A program made the position numbers and the translations under genes. DNA of 64,000 nucleotides from GCA-2748575 sp965222725 (lineage in GTDB: Bacteria > Pseudomonadota > Gammaproteobacteria > Pseudomonadales > Ketobacteraceae), in contig OZ244969.1 of assembly GCA_965222725.1 (NCBI GenBank), positions 5,642,001-5,706,000 on the forward strand. The letters are read 5' to 3'. Shown one piece after another: positions 51,837 to 61,566 of this stretch. The notes under the pieces are model-generated. The model saw only the letters and a program-made list of their open reading frames with translations, was not told where the DNA came from and did not search any database. Numbering within the stretch: position 1 is the first letter of the stretch; each line of letters opens with the position of its first letter.

Positions 51837-54353
51837 ATGAATTCGAATAAGAAAAACTGGAAAACCCGCGTTGAGGCGGGTTTCGCCAACCTGGGCGTTG
51901 CCATGGGCACCCATCCCTGGCGCTGGCTGATCGGCTGTGTGCTGGTGATCGGGCTGATGGCCTCGCAACTGCCCAATATCCGCCAGGACACCAGCATCGA
52001 AGGCTTTCTTGAAAAAGGCGCTATCGAGCTGCAGCAATATGATCACTTCAAGGATGTTTTCGGGCGCGACGAGGTGTTTATCGTCAGCGTGGAAGTGGAT
52101 GAGATTTTTACCCAGGAGTTTGCCGATAAATTCCGGGCCCTTCACCAGGACATTGAAGACGAAGTGCCCTACGTCAAAACCGTGGATTCCCTGATCAACG
52201 CCCGTTACACCTACGGCGCCGACGACACCCTTTATATCGAAGAGCTGCTCCCGATTACTCTGCCCACCGATCCGGAAGAACTGAAAAAACTCAAGGACTA
52301 CACCTTCGACAACCCCAATTACGTTGATTTTCTGATATCCAGAGACCGTCACCTGCTGGCCATTGCGGTGCGCCTGGAAGCCTATCGTTATGTGACAGAC
52401 GAGAACGGCGAAGTCCATGCGAAATACATGGAAGACGAGCATATGCAGGCGTCGCTGAAAAAGCTCTATGAAATCGCCGAACGCCACGAAGGGGTGGTAT
52501 CCAATGATATTCGCCTGGCGGGCTCCATGCCCATATCACTCATGCTGGGCAAAATCATGGAGCGGGATTTTACGGTATTTACCGGCCTGGCAAACCTGCT
52601 GATCGGCATTATTCTGTTTATGATTTTCCGCCGCGCCTCCGGGGTGTTTATGCCCATTATGGTGATGGCATTGGGCGTAACGGTCACCATGAGCCTGATG
52701 GCCATTGGCGATACCCCCATGCAGGTGAGCACCTCAATATTGCCGTCATTTTTACTCGCGGTGTGCGTGGGTGACAGCATTCACCTGCTCACTATTTTTT
52801 ATCGGAACTATGATGAGGGGCAGGAAAAAATTCACGCCCTGGCCAACGCCATGGAACACACTGGCCTGGCGATTTTCTTTACCAGTATTACCACCGCTGC
52901 CGGGCTGGCGTCGTTTTCCACGTCAGAAATTACGGCGGTTTCTGCCCTGGGTATCTACGGTGCCCTGGGTTCTGTTGTGGCCTTTTTGCTGACCATTTTT
53001 ATTCTGCCCTGCCTGATTGCCCTGCTGCCCATTAAGCGTCGTACGGTTATTGTTCAGGAAGGCAAAGGGCTGCAGCGAGTGCTTCAGTGGTGCGCCGGGT
53101 TTTCAACCCGCTACCCGAAAGCCATTGTCGGCGTGGGGGCCATACTTTTTATCGGCAGCGGTGTCATTGCCAGCCAGTCGGAATTCAGCCACCACCCGCT
53201 TACCTGGATGCCGGACGATTCCCCTGCCCTGCAGGCCGTTAAAAAACAGGAAGAGCGCATGGGTTCCAGCCTGGCCATTGAAGTCATGTTCGATACCGGC
53301 GAAGAACGGGGCATCAATAACCCGGCCTTTATGCGTGCACTGGATGAGCTGCAACAGGAAATAGAAACCTGGCAAACCGACAACTACCGTGTGGTAAAAA
53401 CCCTGTCTGTTGCCAATATCGTCAAGGAATCCAACCGGGCTCTGCATGATAACCAGCAACAACATTTTTCCATTCCCGACGATCCGGCACTGATCAGCCA
53501 GGAACTGTTTCTGGTGGAACTGGATGAGCCCGATGACCTGTACAACGTGATTGACCGCCGCTACCAGGTAGCGCGCCTGACGGTAATGATTCCCTGGATT
53601 GATGCCATCTACGCCAAGGAACTGCTGGATCGCTTCCGCCCCTATGTACAGGAAAAACTGGGGCCCCATACACAGGACATTACCATTACCGGCGTTACCC
53701 CCGTACTGGGAGCCACCTTTGCCAAGATGCTCTATTCCACTGCGGAAAGTTATGGCTTTGCTGCCATTGCCATCACGCTGATGATGATCATGCTGATCGG
53801 TAACCTGAAGCTGGGTTTGCTGAGCATGATTCCCTCCCTGCTGCCCATTATGATTGTGCTGTCCATTATTCACCTGACCGGTGTCCCCCTGGACATGCTC
53901 ACCATGCTGATCGGCTCCATTGCCATCGGCCTGACGGTGGATGACAACGTGCACTTTATGCATGGCTTTCGCCGCATCTATACCAAAACCGGCGACCCGG
54001 CCTATGCCATTGAAAAAACCTTGCTGTCCACCGGGCGGGCCATGCTGATTACGTCTGTGGTGCTGAGTATCGGTTTCTTTATTTACACCCAGTCGGAAAT
54101 GAAGAACATGGTCAGCTTCGGATTAATGACCGCCTTCTGCATTATCCTCGCATTGCTGGCCACTTTCCTGCTGGCACCGGCCTTGATGATGCTGGCGAAT
54201 AAAACCTGGCACCATCAGCCGGATGCTCCCAAAGCCAATGCAACCAACAAGTCACAGGAGCCATCCGGAAAAAAGCAGAAAAGCATTAGCCAATCCCCGG
54301 ATTCGGAACAGGCCACCGAGGTGGAGCACCCCACCGGTTCAGCGGTTAGCTGA
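51837..54353 (+). CDS. MMPL/SSD-type RND superfamily transporter
   Basis: 838 residues, twelve helices in two repeats with large periplasmic loops (~55-230 and ~455-650). Sterol-sensing-like repeats are visible: MALGVTVTMSLMAIGDTPM with PSFLLAVCVGDSIHLLTIFY, and IGSIAIGLTVDDNVHFMHGF with the proton-relay Asp residues. The charged, Lys/Ser-rich tail (~800-838) is cytoplasmic. Such proteins export lipids or hydrophobic compounds (MmpL/HpnN-like). No adaptor is adjacent. Its last 8 bases overlap the convergent kinase. Confidence 0.9.
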   Translation: MNSNKKNWKTRVEAGFANLGVAMGTHPWRWLIGCVLVIGLMASQLPNIRQDTSIEGFLEKGAIELQQYDHFKDVFGRDEVFIVSVEVDEIFTQEFADKFRALHQDIEDEVPYVKTVDSLINARYTYGADDTLYIEELLPITLPTDPEELKKLKDYTFDNPNYVDFLISRDRHLLAIAVRLEAYRYVTDENGEVHAKYMEDEHMQASLKKLYEIAERHEGVVSNDIRLAGSMPISLMLGKIMERDFTVFTGLANLLIGIILFMIFRRASGVFMPIMVMALGVTVTMSLMAIGDTPMQVSTSILPSFLLAVCVGDSIHLLTIFYRNYDEGQEKIHALANAMEHTGLAIFFTSITTAAGLASFSTSEITAVSALGIYGALGSVVAFLLTIFILPCLIALLPIKRRTVIVQEGKGLQRVLQWCAGFSTRYPKAIVGVGAILFIGSGVIASQSEFSHHPLTWMPDDSPALQAVKKQEERMGSSLAIEVMFDTGEERGINNPAFMRALDELQQEIETWQTDNYRVVKTLSVANIVKESNRALHDNQQQHFSIPDDPALISQELFLVELDEPDDLYNVIDRRYQVARLTVMIPWIDAIYAKELLDRFRPYVQEKLGPHTQDITITGVTPVLGATFAKMLYSTAESYGFAAIAITLMMIMLIGNLKLGLLSMIPSLLPIMIVLSIIHLTGVPLDMLTMLIGSIAIGLTVDDNVHFMHGFRRIYTKTGDPAYAIEKTLLSTGRAMLITSVVLSIGFFIYTQSEMKNMVSFGLMTAFCIILALLATFLLAPALMMLANKTWHHQPDAPKANATNKSQEPSGKKQKSISQSPDSEQATEVEHPTGSAVS

Positions 54354-56823
54354 GCCAGTGGTTAAGATGTTTTTCAATGGTTTTGATATCCACCGGTTTT
54401 TTAATAAAGTCGTTCATACCCACCGCCATACAGCGTTTGCGGTCTTCCGCTGACGCATTGGCGGTAACCGCCAGAATCGGTGTGTTTTTATAGGTATCCA
54501 GCGCCCGCAGCTGGCGGGTGGAATCAAAACCGTCCATGACCGGCATCTGCAAATCCATCAGCACCGCTGCCACCGGATGTTGCCGGGCCACGTCGATGGC
54601 CTCCAGGCCGTTATTGGCAGTCACCACTGTGTAGTTCAGTTTTTTAAGAATGCCTTTCAGCAACATCTGATTTACCACGTTATCTTCCACCACCAGTATT
54701 TCCCGCGTGGCGTCGATTTCATTGTGATGGCGATGCTGCTTGCCCTCTTCGGCCGGTTGTGAGGCATCAATATCCAGTTCAATCACAATATCAAAATGGG
54801 TTCCTTCCCCTTCCCGGGACGACACTTTGATTTCGCCATTGAACAAAGCCGCCAGATGCTTGCACAGAGCCAGCCCGATACCCAGGCCACCAAACTGGCG
54901 ATCGTAACTGGCGTCCGTCTGATAGAAATAATCAAAAATCTGCTGTTGTTTCTGCTCCGGAATACCGATGCCCGTATCCCAGATGGTAATGTGAAAATCG
55001 GATTTCTTCGGGTCCGTACTGCATTCCGCCAGGCTGAAGCGAATGCCGATTTCGCCTTTTTCAGTAAACTTGATGGCGTTATCCAGCATTAACGACAGAA
55101 TCTGGTTCAACCGGCTCTGATCCCCCACCACCCGGGTGGGGACGCTGTCATCCACTTCGCAGATATAGCGCAGGCCTTTATGCTCAGCCAGGCGTTCGAA
55201 GGTCAGGCTCAGGGTGTTAATGTTGTTCCGCAGGTTAAACGGCTGGTTCACCAGTTGCAGGGTGCCGGATTGCAGTTCACTGTAACCCAACAACTGCTCG
55301 ATCATGATCACCATATTGGCGGCACAGCCGGTGGCCGTATCCACGTAGTCCGCTTTTTTGTTTTCGTCTTTGGTTTGTTGCAACAGATCCAGGCTGCCGA
55401 TAATACCGTTCATGGGGGTACGCAGTTCATGGCTTAAAGTGGCCAGGAACTGATCCTTGGTTTTATTGGCATGTTCCAGGTGCTCGTTCACCAGGCGCAG
55501 ACTGCGTTGCGCTTCCATCTGGGCCCGGTTTTTTTCCTGACGCAGCAGGTTAATCCTGTCGGCCAGAGCAAATGACAGAAAGATGGAAAACAGACAGGCA
55601 CCAAGAATGGACAGGGAGTTGGTAAAGGCATTGGAAGGCACCAGCCCCACAGCGGAAAGCACTTCACCTACAGCACCGACGATAATGGTAAAGGCCGCCA
55701 GCAGAAAAAACCGTGCGCTGCGATTGCCCAGCAACAGGTTGCGAACACCGATCACCAGAAAGGCCACAAAGGTAAACAAAGTGAGCGCCATGGCAGGCTG
55801 AATAACCAGTGAATAATTACCCGCAACGAGACTCCATACCACCAGGCAGAAAGAGGCCACAGAGATGGCATTTAACAGCTGATGAAGCAGCGGCGTATAA
55901 TCCCGGGTCTGTAAAAAGTTTCGCGTAAACAAAGCACCCCACAAAGACGTGCCGGCAATGCCCATGGCCAGTGTCTGGTTGGCCCACCAGGGAGACTCCG
56001 GCCAGATATACTGCAACCCCAGGCCATTCAGATTGCCATGAAACAGCATGTAAAAAACAATAAACAGAACATAGTAAAGGTAGGTGGCTTCCCGCATGGA
56101 AAGAAACAGAAACAGGTTATACAGCAGCATGGCCAGCATGATGCCGATAAAGGTACCGTAGAAGGTTTTTTTAAGATCCACATGATGAATAAAATCATCG
56201 TAGGCATAGATATCCACGGGGATTCTCAGAGAGCCCTGGCTTTCGATACGAAAATAAAAGTGTTTGTGCTCGCCGCGGTTAATGGGCAGCATAAAAGCAT
56301 AGGTATTGGTTTCGATTTCACGAGAGGAAAAGACTGACTGATCGCCGGTGGCTTTTTCCACCAGTTTGCCGCTGCTGTCGCGGTAATAAAAACGCACATC
56401 ATCCAGCGGGGGGTAATCAATATCCAGTATCCAATCCGCTTCGTCAGTGCGTATCTGTTTCGCATCGACTATCAGCTTCAGCCAGATGGCGTCATGGCTG
56501 TAACCCAGGCTCAGGGTGCTTTGTTCACTGGGCGTAAAGTGGTCGTCCGGCAGGGCCACAATGTCTTCTATGGTGATTTCGCCCTCGCTGTCCCGCAGAT
56601 ACTGCAAATAGGGCCCCGCCCGGTATTCCTTCTGATCGGGGGACAAAACCAGCATATTTTCTGCAGCATGCAGCCCCGGTACCGTACACAGGCCCAGTAC
56701 TATGCCAAAAAGGAACCCCGGCCACCCCAGATGCCTGGAATGCCGTAAGAGAAAGCACAGCGAATACATAGACTTAGCGATCAGACCCTCACCGACCGGC
56801 AAACTCCACACAATGATTGTCAT
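54346..56823 (-). CDS. Hybrid sensor histidine kinase, 7TMR-DISM type (paralogue)
   Basis: 825 residues. Signal peptide (an ATG at 56772 is an alternative start), 7TMR-DISMED2 sensor (~75-215), seven-helix module (~225-420), coiled coil, HisKA with His465 (LSHELRTPMNG), HATPase_c (DNAIKF, DTGIGIP, GGLGIGLA) and receiver with Asp757 in LMDLQMPVMD. It shares domain order and many residues with the protein at 3052-5484, so the two are paralogues. No output gene is adjacent. Confidence 0.93.
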   Translation of the reverse strand: MTIIVWSLPVGEGLIAKSMYSLCFLLRHSRHLGWPGFLFGIVLGLCTVPGLHAAENMLVLSPDQKEYRAGPYLQYLRDSEGEITIEDIVALPDDHFTPSEQSTLSLGYSHDAIWLKLIVDAKQIRTDEADWILDIDYPPLDDVRFYYRDSSGKLVEKATGDQSVFSSREIETNTYAFMLPINRGEHKHFYFRIESQGSLRIPVDIYAYDDFIHHVDLKKTFYGTFIGIMLAMLLYNLFLFLSMREATYLYYVLFIVFYMLFHGNLNGLGLQYIWPESPWWANQTLAMGIAGTSLWGALFTRNFLQTRDYTPLLHQLLNAISVASFCLVVWSLVAGNYSLVIQPAMALTLFTFVAFLVIGVRNLLLGNRSARFFLLAAFTIIVGAVGEVLSAVGLVPSNAFTNSLSILGACLFSIFLSFALADRINLLRQEKNRAQMEAQRSLRLVNEHLEHANKTKDQFLATLSHELRTPMNGIIGSLDLLQQTKDENKKADYVDTATGCAANMVIMIEQLLGYSELQSGTLQLVNQPFNLRNNINTLSLTFERLAEHKGLRYICEVDDSVPTRVVGDQSRLNQILSLMLDNAIKFTEKGEIGIRFSLAECSTDPKKSDFHITIWDTGIGIPEQKQQQIFDYFYQTDASYDRQFGGLGIGLALCKHLAALFNGEIKVSSREGEGTHFDIVIELDIDASQPAEEGKQHRHHNEIDATREILVVEDNVVNQMLLKGILKKLNYTVVTANNGLEAIDVARQHPVAAVLMDLQMPVMDGFDSTRQLRALDTYKNTPILAVTANASAEDRKRCMAVGMNDFIKKPVDIKTIEKHLNHWLS

Positions 56824-56911
56824 TCAAGGGCACTGTCACAGGTACCCTTATTAACTATGGATGTTTTCCCGGATAAGTCCAATCAAGGTGGGGGCGTGAG
56901 CCGGAAAGCGA

Positions 56912-57925
56912 TTAATCCCGGGTCATCAGACGTGTGACATATTCCCGGACCTCTTCCCGGCCCTGTTCATAAGTAACCCGGGGTTCATAAGCCAGCAGGG
57001 AGCGGGCCTTGCCGACGGGAATCAGGGTTTCAGCGGATACCAGATTCAGCGCTTCACGGGTTATGGGCGGGCGCCCTTTCATCTTTAAAACAGACCAGGC
57101 TCTTTCCAGTAATCCGGCGGCGGGTTTTACCAGGCCCAGGGGTAACGAACCCGGTGCCGGCAGCTTCAGGGCAGCAGCAATATCTGAAAAGTACTGTTTC
57201 CAGGTGGTGTTGTTATCATCCGCGCCATTAAAGGCGCTACCCAGGGCTTCATCCCGTGTGGCACACAGCAATAACAACTGCACCACATTATCCACATGCA
57301 CCAGAGCGGCATTGAAATCGCCCCCATCTACCAGTACCGGCATACGGGTTCTTATGGCATCCACCACATCATGTACCCAGGGGCGCGATCCGGCACCGTA
57401 GACATTGGCGGGCCTGACCACCACCAACTGCATGCCCTGGCGCCGCTGATATTTCCAGGCCATTTTTTCCTGGGCCTGTTTGCAGATACTGTAGGGGCCC
57501 AGGGGCCGCCCCCAGGGAACGTCTTCATGGCGCGAACCACTGGCAAGTGCATCCCCGTAAACCACTATGGATGACGACAGCACCACCCGGGCGTTCTGCT
57601 TTATCGCTTCCTCAAACAAGTAGCGGCTGCCATCCAGCGTCACCCGCTGGTGATGGGACAGAGGAATCCAGTCACCCACCATGGCCGCCAGATGTATCAC
57701 GGTTGCCACACCGGCCATGGCCCGTTCCACATCAGGCTGGTAACTGATATCACCGGGCACATAGCGCACCTTGCCCTGCCAGTGCGATGGCAACTGCAGA
57801 CCGGGCATATCAAAGGCACGAATATCTTTCACGCCAAGGGCCAGCAGTTGTTCCACGGTTCGCCGGCCGATAAAGCCCAGCGCCCCGGTTACCAGTACCG
57901 GTGCCTTGGGTTTATTGGCAGCCAT
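56912..57925 (-). CDS. NAD-dependent epimerase/dehydratase (3-beta-HSD-like)
   Basis: 337 residues from ATG 57925. Extended short-chain dehydrogenase: GALGFIGR binds the dinucleotide, HLAAMVGDW and SSSIVVYG lead to the catalytic Tyr/Lys of YSICK, and the C-terminal half would bind a nucleotide sugar or sterol. Its start codon overlaps the stop of the 90-residue gene (TGATG), so translation is coupled. With the glycosyltransferase-like gene upstream it suggests a small glycan-modifying operon. Confidence 0.88.
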   Translation of the reverse strand: MAANKPKAPVLVTGALGFIGRRTVEQLLALGVKDIRAFDMPGLQLPSHWQGKVRYVPGDISYQPDVERAMAGVATVIHLAAMVGDWIPLSHHQRVTLDGSRYLFEEAIKQNARVVLSSSIVVYGDALASGSRHEDVPWGRPLGPYSICKQAQEKMAWKYQRRQGMQLVVVRPANVYGAGSRPWVHDVVDAIRTRMPVLVDGGDFNAALVHVDNVVQLLLLCATRDEALGSAFNGADDNNTTWKQYFSDIAAALKLPAPGSLPLGLVKPAAGLLERAWSVLKMKGRPPITREALNLVSAETLIPVGKARSLLAYEPRVTYEQGREEVREYVTRLMTRD

Positions 57926-58197
57926 CAACCGCGGAGTTTTACGTTATCGTAAACGCCGGTAACGTCTTCAAACTTGAGGATCAGACAATGAACAGAGTTG
58001 GTATAAGTGTCGTGCAGGTGATACTTGAAGCGTTTCTGGGGTTCGCCTTTCAGGAAGTTTTCATAATCCTTGCTCAACTCCCGTACATCGCTGGATGAAT
58101 CCTTGCTCCAGGTGGCATGATAAGGCCCCAGTATGGCGCCCCCCTGCAGGCAAATAGTCACTTCATGATTGGTTAACGCATTCTCGGGTATTTGCAT
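57925..58197 (-). CDS. Small unrecognised protein in the glycosyltransferase operon
   Basis: 90 residues; ATG 58197 follows GAGGAG. No signal peptide or membrane segment. It has beta-rich character with YHATWSKDSSSDV, FKYHLHDTYTNSVHCLILKF and a C-terminal VYDNVKLRG. No family is recognised. It is 12 bases after the glycosyltransferase-like gene and overlaps the epimerase start, so it is a genuine operon member. Confidence 0.8.
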   Translation of the reverse strand: MQIPENALTNHEVTICLQGGAILGPYHATWSKDSSSDVRELSKDYENFLKGEPQKRFKYHLHDTYTNSVHCLILKFEDVTGVYDNVKLRG

Positions 58198-58209
58198 GGG
58201 CTGATCTCC

Positions 58210-59163
58210 TCAGAAAAATTTGAAACGTAATGCATCTTCAATATCATCGCCGGCAAAGGGTTTCAATGGTTTGAGTAAATAGTCTGACAGTTTTTGCGCC
58301 AGTGCGCGATTACTGTGCTGCTCTGCGGCCAGCGCCTTGCCACTTTCGCGAATGGAATTTAACTCTTCAGGATGGCGTTTGAGAAAATTCAGTTTTGCCT
58401 GGGCGGATTTGGCATCGCGATACAACATGACATTCACCATATCTTCAAACCCATTGGCGGCGTTTTCCTCCGGGCCACGATCCCAGGTCATTAACGCAGC
58501 GCCACAGGCCATGGCCTGAAAATTCAGCGCACGGTAACCGGCGCAGTCCTGATCGCTGCAGATGGCGATGCTCATTTTATTCAGCTGCTCCGCCAGTTCC
58601 TTTCCGGCGGACACATCATAAATCTGCAGTTTGTTCCGGGTTTTAATATCAAACAGGAGCCCGCGGCGTGCCTTGCTGTCGGGGTCTTCCAGATCGGCCA
58701 CAATAGCCGCATGCAGGGATCGCTCATCGCCTTTGTCTTTGAACCAGAGCCCGTTAAATCCGATGGGCACCACGCCATGATCAATATTGCGCTTGCTGAG
58801 CATGCCGGCACCTGAACCCGCCGGCACCAACACTCGGCACCAGGGCATCTGATCCATCAGCTTGAAGAATTTTTCTGCCTCGGCGGAGCCTGCTTGTGCC
58901 GCACCGGGAAGGTCCGGCTGCATCAGCAGCAAATGGGGAATACAACGGAGATAGGCGGCTTGTTTCAGCAGAAGGGGCAAGGGCAGCTGTACCACCACCC
59001 TGTCACAGGATTTCAGTTCCGGACCACCCACGGTTTTGGCAATATGCTTTGCCTGTTTGGGTGTCAGCCAGACACTGGTCAATTCGAATAACTGGGCCAG
59101 ACGCTCCGTCAGCCCATAGCAAGCCTCTTTGTTTGATTCCAGTGTCAGCCACAGAACCTTCAT
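58210..59163 (-). CDS. Glycosyltransferase-like protein (CgeB/YkvP type)
   Basis: 317 residues from ATG 59163 (GGGGGGT upstream). The C-terminal half matches the glycosyltransferase-1-like domain of CgeB-type proteins: AICSDQDCAGYRALNFQAMA, then GAALMTWDRG and HPEELNSIRESGKALAAEQHS. The N-terminal Rossmann-like half is poorly conserved. It may transfer a sugar to a surface glycan or protein. It is the first gene of a three-gene operon with a small unknown and an epimerase. Confidence 0.75.
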   Translation of the reverse strand: MKVLWLTLESNKEACYGLTERLAQLFELTSVWLTPKQAKHIAKTVGGPELKSCDRVVVQLPLPLLLKQAAYLRCIPHLLLMQPDLPGAAQAGSAEAEKFFKLMDQMPWCRVLVPAGSGAGMLSKRNIDHGVVPIGFNGLWFKDKGDERSLHAAIVADLEDPDSKARRGLLFDIKTRNKLQIYDVSAGKELAEQLNKMSIAICSDQDCAGYRALNFQAMACGAALMTWDRGPEENAANGFEDMVNVMLYRDAKSAQAKLNFLKRHPEELNSIRESGKALAAEQHSNRALAQKLSDYLLKPLKPFAGDDIEDALRFKFF

Positions 59164-59235
59164 GGCACCCCCCAATACTGTCCACCCTATTAGAATAGCC
59201 AGCCCGGGTTAAGGTGCCAGTTTATGGCCTAAAAA

Positions 59236-60351
59236 TCAGGCGACTTTGGAGTCTGAATCCTTATCTTCAAACAAAGGTTTGGACAGGCGGGCCCAGTCAA
59301 TGTCGGCATCGCTGTCCAGGTCTTCATAATTCAGCAGCCCCAGGGAATCAAACTGGGGCCGTACCGAATCTGTCAGCAAGCCAATCCGTTTCAGGTTGGG
59401 CATAATCCGGCTGAACAGGATATTGCGAAAATCCCCCAGTACGGAGCTTTCCAGCACCCGCTTGCGGGCGTCTTCCGGATCCCAGCCGAACTCGATAAAG
59501 ACATCATCGCTCACCAGGCGATCCCGCATCACAACACAGGCTTCGTAGGCAAACTGGCCCCGTTCTTCCCGTTCCTTATCCGTCAGGCCTTTACAGAATT
59601 CCTCCAGATAATTCACGCCAAAAGTCACGTGGCGGGCCTCATCACGAATCACCAGACGCAGTAATTCATTCAATACAGGAATGCGGGTGGCTGCCCGATT
59701 GGACTTGAACGCCGCCAGTGCCAGGCCTTCCAGAATGATCTGCATACCGATAAATTTCAGATCCCAGCGGGGGTCAGTCAGAATCTTGTCCAGCAGGGCT
59801 TTCAGATTCGGATGCACCGGGTACATAAAGCCGATTTCTTTTTGAATAAAGGTGTTAAACACCTCTACATGACGGGCCTCATCAAAACTCTGGGAAGCAG
59901 CGTACAACTTGGCATCATAGGTGGGCGCACAGCTCACCAGCTGCGATGCCACCAGTAATGCGCCTTGTTCGCCATGCAGAAACTGGCTCAGGTTGCTGGC
60001 CAGTTGATGCCAGTCAAACCGGATTTTATCTTCCTCGGTCAGCGCCTCGTAAGGCCCATAGCCGCGGAAAAGATTAAAGTTCTGGTCCGAGCAGTATTCG
60101 CTGCGGGGAATGGTGTCGTTCCAGTCCAGATCCATTTCCGCGTCCCAGTTCAGCTCCTTGCCCAGCTGGTAAAGTTTGCGGATACGGCCATCGCAACTCT
60201 GGTAATCCCAGTTATAGGCGCCGGTCAAAGGCGTGTTGAAAATCTCCCGTACGTGCTCCACATGTTCCGGCGTCATACGGGACGCCAGATCATCGGAATC
60301 CGGGAAGTAGCGAATCTCTCTGGGTGGCTCGGTAACCGTTTTCATTGGCAT
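59236..60351 (-). CDS. AurF-like / ferritin-like diiron oxygenase
   Basis: 371 residues from ATG 60351 (AGAGGAT 8 bases upstream); the open frame extends 82 codons further but lacks coding character. All-helical, with two EARH motifs (SFDEARHVEVF and IRDEARHVTFG) and companion glutamates in FLHGEQGALL and MQIILEGLALAAF: an E-E-x-x-H diiron site of the p-aminobenzoate N-oxygenase/ribonucleotide-reductase-like group. It may oxidise an amine, fatty acid or aldehyde. A LysR gene is divergent from it. Confidence 0.85.
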   Translation of the reverse strand: MPMKTVTEPPREIRYFPDSDDLASRMTPEHVEHVREIFNTPLTGAYNWDYQSCDGRIRKLYQLGKELNWDAEMDLDWNDTIPRSEYCSDQNFNLFRGYGPYEALTEEDKIRFDWHQLASNLSQFLHGEQGALLVASQLVSCAPTYDAKLYAASQSFDEARHVEVFNTFIQKEIGFMYPVHPNLKALLDKILTDPRWDLKFIGMQIILEGLALAAFKSNRAATRIPVLNELLRLVIRDEARHVTFGVNYLEEFCKGLTDKEREERGQFAYEACVVMRDRLVSDDVFIEFGWDPEDARKRVLESSVLGDFRNILFSRIMPNLKRIGLLTDSVRPQFDSLGLLNYEDLDSDADIDWARLSKPLFEDKDSDSKVA

Positions 60352-60444
60352 AAGGTAATCCTCTAAAACCCTCTGTAATCCTCTGCTCTGGCACGGATCT
60401 GTGTTTTTTAGTGCGGAATTAACTATAATCCAGAGGGTAAAGCC

Positions 60445-61443
60445 ATGCATAATAAAAACATTTATGAATTTCAGGCACAAATAATCCATATGAGCCATCC
60501 TAACCCACTTCAGATCTATGTTGCCGCGGTGGAAGCGAAAAACTTTTCGCAAGTGGCCCAGCAAATGGGGCTGACACCATCCGCCGTTTCCAAACAAATC
60601 AGCCAGCTGGAATCCCGGCTCGGGGTACGCTTGCTGAACCGCTCCACCCGCTCCATCAGCCCCACGGAAGCCGGCGCACTCTATTACGAACGCTGCAAAC
60701 GCCTGCTGGAGGAATTGCAGGAAACCGAGCAGATGATCAAGGATCTGGATCAGTCACCCCGGGGGGTGTTGCGTATTTGGGTGCCGTCCATTTTCGGCCG
60801 CTCCATGCTGGCCCGGGTGGTGGATGATTTCTGCAGGGCTTATCCCAATATTCAGGTGGATCTGCTGGTGAGCGATGCACCCATGGATCTGGTGGGCGCC
60901 GGCTATGATGTAGGGATTCATTTGGGGGATCTGCCGGATTCCCGCCTGGTGGCCAAAACCATGGGGCCCTTTAATTTAGTGCTCTGTGCTACCCCGCAGT
61001 ACCTGGCAGAGCAGGATATGCCGGAATCCCTGGAGGATCTGGCCCACCATGAACTGATCATTGTGACCGGGAACGAATTTGCCGACCTGCGTAAAGTGAA
61101 AAACCTGGCCCAGGCAGCCCGGTTGCTGGAGCGACCGTTGCGCTTTTCCACCAATGATCTGGACCTGGCCTATCACGCTACGTTAACGGGAGTCGGCATT
61201 GCCGCCCTGCCCTTTTACCTGATTCAGCGTCATCTGGAATCCGGGCGGCTGATTCACGTGTTACCGGAGTTTGAAACACCCAGCCAGAACGTGCACATTA
61301 TTTACAACAAGCCCCGTTACCTTTCGCAAAAAACCCGCGAGTTTATTCAGTTTATTACCCAGTATTTTGTCGAGCGGGAAGCAGAACTACGGGCCCGTAT
61401 CGCCCTGTACCTGGCAAACCAAACTAGGATAGATCACCACTAA
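60445..61443 (+). CDS. LysR-family transcriptional regulator
   Basis: 332 residues. N-terminal winged helix-turn-helix (NPLQIYVAAVEAKNFSQVAQ, then LTPSAVSKQISQLESRLG, LLNRSTRSISPTEAG) and a LysR effector domain. The typical length supports the ATG at 60445 (AGAGGG upstream); ATG 60490 is an alternative. It lies 93 bases from the divergent diiron oxygenase gene, and AT-rich DNA between them probably holds its binding sites. It likely activates that gene. Confidence 0.93.
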   Translation: MHNKNIYEFQAQIIHMSHPNPLQIYVAAVEAKNFSQVAQQMGLTPSAVSKQISQLESRLGVRLLNRSTRSISPTEAGALYYERCKRLLEELQETEQMIKDLDQSPRGVLRIWVPSIFGRSMLARVVDDFCRAYPNIQVDLLVSDAPMDLVGAGYDVGIHLGDLPDSRLVAKTMGPFNLVLCATPQYLAEQDMPESLEDLAHHELIIVTGNEFADLRKVKNLAQAARLLERPLRFSTNDLDLAYHATLTGVGIAALPFYLIQRHLESGRLIHVLPEFETPSQNVHIIYNKPRYLSQKTREFIQFITQYFVEREAELRARIALYLANQTRIDHH

Positions 61444-61566
61444 TAACTCAAGCCTTCAAACGCGCTGCCGATGGTAAAGATGAATCAACCTCAATACCTC
61501 AACCTCATCCTGTCATCGGCTTAACCGCTAGTGGCAAACGGATGCGCTGTAAAAACGGAGCGCGTC

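Noticed and set aside
60352..60597. 82-codon N-terminal extension of the diiron oxygenase frame
   Set aside because: It would run across the divergent promoter and into the LysR start. ATG 60351 has a good ribosome-binding site, and the extension lacks coding character.
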